DNA of 14,700 bases. It comes from an uncultured Prevotella sp. (lineage in GTDB: Bacteria > Bacteroidota > Bacteroidia > Bacteroidales > Bacteroidaceae). Positions 1-7,459 of this stretch are shown here, piece by piece. Each line of letters begins with the position of its first letter. The first letter of the stretch is position 1. Below the pieces are notes generated by a model. It was not told where the DNA came from and ran no database searches. It worked only from the letters and a program-made list of their open reading frames with translations. The position numbers and the translations under genes were made by a program. Location of the stretch: the NCBI GenBank assembly GCA_937907705.1, contig CALCVP010000062.1, positions 1-14,700 of the forward strand, read 5' to 3'.

Positions 1-22
1 AACGCTTAGGAAAGTGAGCTAA

Positions 23-97
23 ATTTGGTACAACGAACTGGACACCCTAGTTATTGATGATGCCACAAATTTGGAAGAAGAAACTGCTAAAACATAA
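23..97 (+). pseudogene. Possible C-terminal tail of a degraded gene
   Basis: One plus-strand frame reads 24 codons after a stop at 20-22 and ends at TAA (95-97). The predicted peptide is acidic and fairly ordinary-looking (it includes WYNELDTLVIDD and ends LEEETAKT). There is no start codon, the frame is closed just upstream, and the window begins here. It may be the tail of a broken gene that converges on the hydrolase operon, or it may be chance. I do not recognise a family. Confidence 0.2.
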
Positions 98-156
98 TCA
101 AAAAGCTGGTAGCAGCAAAGGTACGTATAACATCTGATAAGTTCATTCCTCTTAAC

Positions 157-215
157 TAATAAAAAAGCAGATGCGTTATCAGTTTATGTGTTTTCTGTTG
201 ATAACGCATCTGCTT
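157..215 (-). terminator. Intrinsic terminator of the glycoside hydrolase operon
   Basis: The segment 165-181 and the segment 199-215 are perfect reverse complements over 17 bp, separated by a 17-base loop. Read on the minus strand, the stem is followed at once by a run of T (plus-strand A run at 161-164, continuing into the stem) and then TATTAG. The stem starts 12 bases after the stop codon of the GH2 gene. This is a classic rho-independent terminator, and it marks the end of the minus-strand operon. Confidence 0.85.
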
Positions 216-226
216 GGATACTACCT

Positions 227-3200
227 TTATTTCTTTGTAAATCTGATGTGTAAGGTGTGTGGTTGCAGTGGAATAGTGTATTTTGCCAATACTCCAGGAC
301 CGCAACTGCTATTGCCAAGTCCCATTACAGCAGCGTCAATGTTTAGATAAATGTGGTCTTCTGTTTGAAGATCGCAGTCATGTGTTACAGTGCAGAGTTG
401 CTTGACAGAGTAGGGAAGTGCAGAAAATGAGAAAGGCTGGTTAATGGCTGATATGCAGTAGCCTTTGCCTTTGCTGTTGGTCAGTTGCACTTGCACAGTC
501 TTCTCATGGTTACCGCTGTCTTGTGGGCGTGGATAATGTATGTATTCGTTGGCAACAAGGTTGTTCCATTTCCCTATCCAAGTAGCCTCTTGCCGGTCTG
601 GATAATTGTCATACGGTCCCATACCATAATAGCTGAGCTGAGTAAGCTCCTTATCCAGTACAAAGGTATTGCCCATTGCGGGCAGAGAAGGCAGCTGACC
701 TTGTGGCGTATAAGTGGCATTGAAGTCAACATTGCCATTGGCATCCATTGTGTAAACATAGTTGGCTACTATCTGTCCGTTTGCATATCTGTACTCTTGC
801 GTTGTGGTAACGGTAATGGTACCATCGCTGTTTGTGGTAGAGGTCAGTGGCTTTGTGGTTACAGTTTGTGGCTGGTCAAGCTTATTGTTCTTCCAGTCTT
901 TGGCTATCCAGTTGCCAAAGCCTTTGTCATTATCCATCGGTGCGCGGTAGAAATGAGGCTTAACACATTCAAACCATGCTTCAGCCTGTTGCTTGTCTGC
1001 TTGCTTTCCTGCTTTCAAGGGGCTTGCTTTGAAGGCGGTAGCCAGTTTGTCGTTGAGGGCAAACTGTTCATGTTTCACTTCAAACCCTGCTTTTGCCCAT
1101 TGTGTGTTGTCTTTCAATACAATGCTGATATTGAGCCTTACATCGGCATCTTGATTGTATTTGACAGCAGGAAGCGTAAGGTCCTTTATTTCACCTTTTT
1201 TGATTACTTTTCCGTTTTCTGTGATGTTGTAAAGCAAGCGGTAGTTGCTAAGGTTAATGAAATTGTCGCGCAAGGTAACTTGCAGCTTGTTTCCGTTTAG
1301 CGATAGAGTCAAAGGCGCATACACTTGTTTTACCTCATAATATTTAGGTGTAGGTTTCCTGTCAGACGAAACGATACCTTTTACGCAGAAGGCTTTCAGG
1401 TTAGGAACATCGCCAAAGTCGCCACCATAAGCTACCATGGTCTTTCCATCAGCCCGTTTCTTGAAAATACCCTCGTCAGCCCATTCCCAGATGAAGCCAC
1501 CCAACATGCGCTTGTTGCTGTATATTTCATCCCAATACTCCTTGAAGTTACCCATCGCATTGCCCATTGCATGTGCATACTCGCTGGTAAGCACAGGACG
1601 GTTGTCGTTGGTCTTGCGGGCAATGCTGAGCAGGCGTTCCCAGCGGGCGTTCTCTGGGCGTTCCATGTTGTTGTCTTTTACACCGGGATTGAGATATCCG
1701 CCTTGCACTCGTGGATAAAATCTGCTGATTACATCCACATACTGTGGGTCTTTGTCATCGGGTCCTTGTGCACCTTCATAGTGGACAGGACGTGTCGGGT
1801 CATATTCATGTATCCAAGCACTGGTCATGGCAAAGTTAGGTCCCCAACCCGATTCATTGCCTAATGACCAAAATACCACACAAGCATGGTTGCGGTCCCT
1901 CATCACTAAGCGTTGTGTGCGGTCAATGAATGCTGCTGCCCATGTGGGGTCAGATGCTAAAGTGCCTCTTAGTCCATGCTCTTCAAGGTCTGTTTCATCC
2001 ATGACATAGATACCATACTGGTCGCAAAGCTCATACCATCGTGGGTCATTAGGGTAATGACAGGTACGTATAGCGTTGATATTGCACTGTTTCAGCAGTT
2101 TAATATCTTGCAGCATGCGCTCTTGTGTCATGACATGTCCGGTTTCTGGGTCCATTTCGTGGCGGTTAACACCACGCAGTCTTACTTGCTTTCCGTTTAT
2201 AAGCATCATGCCATCTTTTATTTCTACCTTGCGGAAGCCCACTTTTGTTTCTGCTTGTTCAATCGTCTTTCCAAGACTGTCTGTCAGCGAAAGGCGCAGT
2301 CGGTAGAGATAAGGGTGCTCTGCATCCCACTTATGCGGATTGGTTATTTTGGCTTTCATCCATCCATAGGGAGCATAGCCACGCTGTGGATTACGCTGAT
2401 TTAGTATCTTTCCCTTCTTGTCAAGGTTCAGCATTGGTTCTGCAGATTGCCAGAGTGCAGTGTCGAGCACTGCCTTTCCGTTGGCATCATACAGCATTGC
2501 ATTGATGCGATAGCCTTTTCCGCGCTCACCACCAGTTACGCTAAGCTTAGGGTCTATTATCAGTTCTGCATCTTTATAGGCTTGGTCCAATTCTGTGCGG
2601 ATGCCAAAGTCAGCAATGCGTATCTTTGGTGTAGCATAGAGTTCTATGCTTCTATGTATGCCGGCAATGCGCCACATGTCTTGGTCTTCCAGATAACTGC
2701 CGTCAGAATATTTGAAAACCTTGAGCGCCACCAAATTGCTGCCATCCTTGATATAGGGCGTAATGTTGAACTCTGCCGGCTCCATGCTGCCTTGAGAGTA
2801 GCCCACTTGCTTTCCGTTTACATACAGATAGAATGCACTTGACACCGCTCCAAAGTGTATAAACACTTCTTGCCCTTTCCATGTAGCAGGCAATGTAAAG
2901 GTGCGTCGGTAGCAGCCAGTAGGGTTACGTTCTGTAAAAGCTGTGTAAGTCTTCTTCGGTTCCTTCATTACAAAGGGCGGATCAATCTTGAAAGTGTAGC
3001 CCGAACTGCTGTAAATGGGAGTGCCGTATCCGTTCATCTCCCAGTCACCAGGAACAGAAAAGAGTTTCCATGCGCTGTCATCAAAGTCTGTTTTATAGAA
3101 GTTGTCTGGCTGTTCATTCGGCGTTTTCGTCCAATTGAATTTCCAGTTGCCGTCGAGCGACATGGCCCTATCGCCTTTTTCATTGAGAAACGGCGTAAAA

Positions 3201-3319
3201 CTTGCTCTTGCAGGTTGACGGTTGATGGCCAACACATACTGGTTTTCCCAGTCATTTATTTGTGCTGTCGCAGCTGAGGCCATAATGGCCAATGCCGCGG
3301 TGCAGATGAGTTGTTTCAT
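227..3319 (-). CDS. Secreted LacZ-type GH2 beta-galactosidase or alpha-L-arabinopyranosidase
   Basis: 1030 residues, close to E. coli LacZ (1023). The start at 3319 is chosen because it opens a signal peptide (MKQLICTAALAIMASAATAQ); the frame stays open upstream to 3382, but that would bury the signal. Domains in order: N-terminal sugar-binding beta-sandwich (about 50-230), Ig-like domain (230-365), TIM barrel (365-670), then further beta domains with a LacZ small-chain C-terminus. The acid/base is E489 in SLGNESG and the nucleophile is E580 in SEYAHAMGN. Mg ligands equivalent to LacZ E416/H418 are E446 and H448. The galactose-site motif YLEDQDMW and H583 are kept. The LacZ aglycone-stacking Trp (W999) is replaced by the C1006 region (GNSSCGPGV), so lactose is unlikely to be the natural substrate. 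It lies 13 bases after the GH137-GH2 gene and is the last gene of the operon. In the RG-II context (inference) it would take beta-D-Gal or terminal alpha-L-Arap from chain B; these sugars share ring stereochemistry. Confidence 0.9.
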   Translation of the reverse strand: MKQLICTAALAIMASAATAQINDWENQYVLAINRQPARASFTPFLNEKGDRAMSLDGNWKFNWTKTPNEQPDNFYKTDFDDSAWKLFSVPGDWEMNGYGTPIYSSSGYTFKIDPPFVMKEPKKTYTAFTERNPTGCYRRTFTLPATWKGQEVFIHFGAVSSAFYLYVNGKQVGYSQGSMEPAEFNITPYIKDGSNLVALKVFKYSDGSYLEDQDMWRIAGIHRSIELYATPKIRIADFGIRTELDQAYKDAELIIDPKLSVTGGERGKGYRINAMLYDANGKAVLDTALWQSAEPMLNLDKKGKILNQRNPQRGYAPYGWMKAKITNPHKWDAEHPYLYRLRLSLTDSLGKTIEQAETKVGFRKVEIKDGMMLINGKQVRLRGVNRHEMDPETGHVMTQERMLQDIKLLKQCNINAIRTCHYPNDPRWYELCDQYGIYVMDETDLEEHGLRGTLASDPTWAAAFIDRTQRLVMRDRNHACVVFWSLGNESGWGPNFAMTSAWIHEYDPTRPVHYEGAQGPDDKDPQYVDVISRFYPRVQGGYLNPGVKDNNMERPENARWERLLSIARKTNDNRPVLTSEYAHAMGNAMGNFKEYWDEIYSNKRMLGGFIWEWADEGIFKKRADGKTMVAYGGDFGDVPNLKAFCVKGIVSSDRKPTPKYYEVKQVYAPLTLSLNGNKLQVTLRDNFINLSNYRLLYNITENGKVIKKGEIKDLTLPAVKYNQDADVRLNISIVLKDNTQWAKAGFEVKHEQFALNDKLATAFKASPLKAGKQADKQQAEAWFECVKPHFYRAPMDNDKGFGNWIAKDWKNNKLDQPQTVTTKPLTSTTNSDGTITVTTTQEYRYANGQIVANYVYTMDANGNVDFNATYTPQGQLPSLPAMGNTFVLDKELTQLSYYGMGPYDNYPDRQEATWIGKWNNLVANEYIHYPRPQDSGNHEKTVQVQLTNSKGKGYCISAINQPFSFSALPYSVKQLCTVTHDCDLQTEDHIYLNIDAAVMGLGNSSCGPGVLAKYTIPLQPHTLHIRFTKK

Positions 3320-3332
3320 TTTATAGTTGTAA

Positions 3333-6300
3333 TTATTCAATCGTGAGTTTATCAAACAGCATTTTTTCAATGCCTTTACCACTAAGCTTTACTATATAAC
3401 TACCGGCATTGGTCTGCGAACCTGTTGTAATGCTGGTGTTTCTTCGCTTTGTCTTTTTCTCTGGAGTCTTCACAAACACGATGTCATCTTCTTTGTAAAC
3501 TACCCCGTTGAGGTCGGTAATCTTGACGTGCAGTGTGCGTTCCTGCTCAGGGTTATAGTAGCGGAAACGCAGCGCATACACTTTAGCTACTCCTACGTTG
3601 TAGTTCCATGTCATGACATTCTTGTGTAGTGTACCTTCTGCAGTGATAGAACTATTGGTGCGTGGTGGCAGCAAACTGTCTGGGGTAGCAGTCAGTATGT
3701 CTTTGTCAAAAGCAGCCCAAAGGTCTTTCTTCGTAGCTTTGTTCTTTGCTGCTACCGCCTTTGCATTGTGGTCTTTGGTCGCAATGGCTATGGCAGCAAT
3801 GATAGCTTGTCCTGCGTTTATCTTAGGAAAGTTTATCTTTATCTCATCACCGGTATTGTGAATGTTGATTACTCGCTTGTAAGGCTTGCCATAGCGCACT
3901 TGTCCCCAGAGGTCAAGATCATGCAGACAAGTGCTGTCATTGATGGCTACATCAAAGAGTCTGAGACCTTCATAATCGGCATTTTGAGCACTGCCACGTC
4001 CATACCACGGCTCGATAAAGTAGAGCTCTATGCGATAATCGCCCGGTGCAGCAGGGATATTGTATTGCAAAAGGTGCCTGCCAAAGCGTGAAGTGCGGAA
4101 CAGTGGCGATGCAAACAGCAATGAATCTGAAGTTTGACTGGCTTGATACGGACTCACTTCTTTTGCAAATTTGTTACCCCATGAGGTAGACCAGTTTGTA
4201 TTGTCCTGCATCCATGTCAGTCCATAGTTGTCAGTGTAGTCGTCGCCACCGCAGTTAATGCGGCAGATATAGTTGTAGTTGTCGGCTGGTTTCAGTATGC
4301 TCTCGTCCCAATCTTTATAATGAGGCGTAGCTAAAGAGTCCGTAGCAACTACTTTTCCTTTGTGGTAAGCTTTTGCTGTCAAAGCCTTTCCGCTCAGATC
4401 TACGTGATACCATTTGAACAGTGTGCTGTTGTTATTGCCTTTTTTGAGCGTCTTGCTCCATTTGCCACAGCTCAGTTCCACTTGTTCACAGTTGCTGTAC
4501 ACTCTTACGCTGTCGCTGTTAAAGCCAGGTACAATATAGACCATCGGCTCGTCTGTTGCGCTTTTGTAGTGCGATTGGTACATATAGAAAGCATCGCACG
4601 ACTGTTCCCATGTAGTGAAAAGCCCTTTATGGTTAAATGGACCTACTTTGTCTATCTTTCTTAAAGCCTCTTCCGGTTGTCTGCGTCCAGGGTTGTCATG
4701 GCTTTGCAGTGTCCATAGAAACTGTCCGCACACGCTGTCTTTCACGCTTTCTGCCAGTTGTATCTTGCGTTCCAGTATGTCGCATTGCTTCTCTTCCGTA
4801 TATCTTTCTCCTGTGTGGTTGCCCAGTGTGCGCCATGCACCATATTCACCGTTGAGCAGCTGGTCGTCTCTTTTCAGCTCTTTGGCATAGTCTTCCAACT
4901 TGCCTCCATAGGTACCGCTCCAGTTCTGCACCACATTCCAGTCTGTGCCGTCGCCACCATTGCAAGTGGTTATGAGGCGTTGTGAACCGCAAGTGGGGTC
5001 CAGCTGCCTGATGATGTCAGTACACTCCTTGGCAAATTCTGCAGGAATAGTGCTCTCGTTTTGTAGTCCCCATAGAATGATGGATGGCGAATTGCGGCGC
5101 TCTTTTACCCATTGTATCAGGTGCTTCTTGAAACTCTCTTTGAATTGTGGCGTATCATACCATATATGCGCAGAGAACTGCGGCCACCAAAGCAGTCCGT
5201 CCTTGTCTATCAGTTGCTTGTAGTGCAAGTTGTGTGGCTGGTGCGCATCGCGGAAAGCATTAAATCCAGCTTCTCTTATTTCCTTTATTCGTGCTTCAAT
5301 CTGCTCATTGCTGAAAGCATGGCTCTGTCCAAACAGGTGCTCATATTCACACACACCGTTGATAAACTGTGGCTTCCCGTTCAGATAGAAACGCTTGTCG
5401 CCGTCTTTTCTTGTCAGTGGCCAGCTGATGGTTCTGAAGCCAAAAGGTGTGGCCAAGTCGTCTGTAGCCTTGCCATTGCGCTTGACAAGCGTGTTGAGTG
5501 TGTACAGATAAGGCTTCTCCAAAGTCCATAACTTAGGACTCTTGACGGCAGCCTGCTGTCTTACTGTCTGTGTTTCGCCAGGTTGCAGCGTTACTTCGTC
5601 GGTTAGTCTTGCTATTTGCTTGCCGGTAGATTCGCATAAGCGGTTAACCAAACTGACGGTAGCTGTGGTATCGCTATAATTCTTTACCTCTGTGTCTACA
5701 TACACGCTGTCGGTAGCCGTATTGCTCCATACGTGTACACCGAATGGTTCAATGCGTACCTTGTCGGTAATTTCAAGCGTTACAGGGCGGTAGATGCCAA
5801 ATGGTTGCGACCCTTCGCTGAATCCCCATTCCGAACTACAGCCACCACACACCCAAGGCATGTCTGTAATGCCCTTCGGATGCGATACTTTTACCTCTAA
5901 GGTATTGCTCTCACCACGTTTTATTTGTTTTGTGATATCTATTGTTTCGGTGGTTCTGCCAATATCATATTTGCCTAAATCTTTACCGTTTAATTCTATT
6001 TCAGCATACGTGCCCACACCTTCAAAGCGCAGAAAATACTGCTTGTCGGCCTTGTCAGGTGCAGTAAATGTCTTCTTGAACACGGCACGTCCGTGCAGAT
6101 TGCCATGCTCTTTCTGCAAGGCACCATAGTAGTCGTCAAGATTAAAGGGGATGTCATGCTTGAAAGTTTTGCCGTTGAAAGTTATGTTCCAGTCGCTGTT
6201 AAGTTGCTCCGTGATGCGTTTTCCTGTGGGGTCCGGTGCAGGAAAGTTCACTTCGCTCTTGCCCATGGGGGCACTGGTAGCCACGGCAATGCCCCGTTGG

Positions 6301-7379
6301 CCGGCATTGTTGACAGCACAATAGAAATGATAGACCACTCCCTTGTGGCAGATTACATAGCTTTTGTGTGCAAACATCTCGTCATAAGGTTTGGATGGAG
6401 TAATCAAGTCAGGCCCTTGCCAGTCGTTCCAGTGTATCATGTCGTAACTTGCAGCAAAGGTGTTGTAAGCATAATACTCTCGTGTAGGGTTGAAAGCAGA
6501 GAAGTAAAACATGACAAACACGTTGCCCATCTTTACAATCTGTGCATCGCCCGTAATGGTACCGTCGGTGTCGTGGGCAAAGATAGGGTTGCCTTTATAG
6601 CGTACCCATTTCTTCATATCGTTGCTGAACGCCACTCCTATGCGTTCGCCTTTAGGGTGGGTAGCATTCTTTCCGCCGGCGTTATAGTACATCATGAAGT
6701 GATAGCCAAAGCGTTTCTTGTCTACTTTATACACATTGCTCTTGTATTGTGTCATGCTTTCCCACCATTGTGTCTTGGGCTCATTGTAGGTCAAGATAGG
6801 CTTGCTGTATGTTTCCCAAGGGTGAGCGGTAGTAATGTCTTGCTTTGTTGACGCCAATCCGATGCTTAATGGCGATTTGACAGCTTCATAACCTGTTCCT
6901 TCACCGCCTATATACGTCATCCAATAGCGGTTTTTGTATTTCTCGATATTGTAGCTTCCACCCCATGTATAGTCAATGAGTGCAGGGAAACCTCCGCGCT
7001 GGTTCATGTCCCATCCTTGGTTGCCATATTCCAATATGCGCCCCAAGGTCTGCCAGTGCAGCAGGTCTTGACTCTTGGCTATCCATGTTTCATAGCCACG
7101 GCCGTCGGTACCGCCTTTTCCGTTGTAGCACACATAGGTCATATACCAGGTGCTGTCTTTCCGGAACACGGTAGGACAGTCTATCTTATGATGATTGTCT
7201 TGTGGTGCTATTACCATGCCAAACTTGTAGGGAGTCTTTACTGCATCGTATATTTTCTGCATCTCTTTCTGACTCACCTTTACAGTATTGGTTCTTGATT
7301 TTGCTTTTGTCTTGCGCTGCGCATGGAGTATGGGTGATGCAACAGCAATCAGTAAAAGCGAAAACAATATTCTTTTCAT
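3333..7379 (-). CDS. Bifunctional GH137-like beta-L-arabinofuranosidase / GH2 beta-glucuronidase with malectin-like domain
   Basis: 1348 residues with signal peptide MKRILFSLLLIAVASPILHAQ, so periplasmic. Residues about 45-380 form a five-bladed propeller of the GH43/GH137 type, with repeated blade patterns such as WYMTYV, YWMTYIGG and FVMFYFSAF. Candidate catalytic acids there are E160 (GGEGTG) and E245 (KGERIG). Residues about 395-545 are a GH2 sugar-binding domain, 545-650 an Ig-like domain, and 650-940 a GH2 barrel with acid/base E775 in GLQNES and nucleophile E845 in NGEYGA. Residues about 1060-1220 look like a malectin-type carbohydrate-binding domain, followed by a last beta-rich segment. 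This architecture matches BT0996 of B. thetaiotaomicron, as I recall it: an N-terminal GH137 beta-L-arabinofuranosidase acting on RG-II chain B and a C-terminal GH2 beta-D-glucuronidase acting on chain A. The gene starts 80 bases after the GH138-like gene. Without alignment the propeller could also be called a distant GH43 domain; the GH2 call is firm. Confidence 0.82.
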   Translation of the reverse strand: MKRILFSLLLIAVASPILHAQRKTKAKSRTNTVKVSQKEMQKIYDAVKTPYKFGMVIAPQDNHHKIDCPTVFRKDSTWYMTYVCYNGKGGTDGRGYETWIAKSQDLLHWQTLGRILEYGNQGWDMNQRGGFPALIDYTWGGSYNIEKYKNRYWMTYIGGEGTGYEAVKSPLSIGLASTKQDITTAHPWETYSKPILTYNEPKTQWWESMTQYKSNVYKVDKKRFGYHFMMYYNAGGKNATHPKGERIGVAFSNDMKKWVRYKGNPIFAHDTDGTITGDAQIVKMGNVFVMFYFSAFNPTREYYAYNTFAASYDMIHWNDWQGPDLITPSKPYDEMFAHKSYVICHKGVVYHFYCAVNNAGQRGIAVATSAPMGKSEVNFPAPDPTGKRITEQLNSDWNITFNGKTFKHDIPFNLDDYYGALQKEHGNLHGRAVFKKTFTAPDKADKQYFLRFEGVGTYAEIELNGKDLGKYDIGRTTETIDITKQIKRGESNTLEVKVSHPKGITDMPWVCGGCSSEWGFSEGSQPFGIYRPVTLEITDKVRIEPFGVHVWSNTATDSVYVDTEVKNYSDTTATVSLVNRLCESTGKQIARLTDEVTLQPGETQTVRQQAAVKSPKLWTLEKPYLYTLNTLVKRNGKATDDLATPFGFRTISWPLTRKDGDKRFYLNGKPQFINGVCEYEHLFGQSHAFSNEQIEARIKEIREAGFNAFRDAHQPHNLHYKQLIDKDGLLWWPQFSAHIWYDTPQFKESFKKHLIQWVKERRNSPSIILWGLQNESTIPAEFAKECTDIIRQLDPTCGSQRLITTCNGGDGTDWNVVQNWSGTYGGKLEDYAKELKRDDQLLNGEYGAWRTLGNHTGERYTEEKQCDILERKIQLAESVKDSVCGQFLWTLQSHDNPGRRQPEEALRKIDKVGPFNHKGLFTTWEQSCDAFYMYQSHYKSATDEPMVYIVPGFNSDSVRVYSNCEQVELSCGKWSKTLKKGNNNSTLFKWYHVDLSGKALTAKAYHKGKVVATDSLATPHYKDWDESILKPADNYNYICRINCGGDDYTDNYGLTWMQDNTNWSTSWGNKFAKEVSPYQASQTSDSLLFASPLFRTSRFGRHLLQYNIPAAPGDYRIELYFIEPWYGRGSAQNADYEGLRLFDVAINDSTCLHDLDLWGQVRYGKPYKRVINIHNTGDEIKINFPKINAGQAIIAAIAIATKDHNAKAVAAKNKATKKDLWAAFDKDILTATPDSLLPPRTNSSITAEGTLHKNVMTWNYNVGVAKVYALRFRYYNPEQERTLHVKITDLNGVVYKEDDIVFVKTPEKKTKRRNTSITTGSQTNAGSYIVKLSGKGIEKMLFDKLTIE

Positions 7380-7459
7380 TTCTTTTCGGTTTGTTTTTTG
7401 GTTTCAGCGGAGGTGCGTGGATTGCACATCTCCACTATTTTGTCGTGTAATAACAGGGC

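Noticed and set aside
3320..3382. N-terminal extension of the LacZ-type GH2 protein by 21 residues
   Set aside because: It would overlap the end of the upstream gene and hide the signal peptide that starts at 3319.
3333..7379. Calling the N-terminal propeller a plain GH43 arabinanase or xylosidase
   Set aside because: The fusion to a GH2 barrel and the GH138-like neighbour fit the BT0996 (GH137) architecture better. GH43 remains only as the fold-level relation.
7409..7433. Imperfect hairpin in the 80-base gap between the GH138-like and GH137-GH2 genes
   Set aside because: The stem is short with a bulge and is not followed by a T run; too weak to list as a feature.
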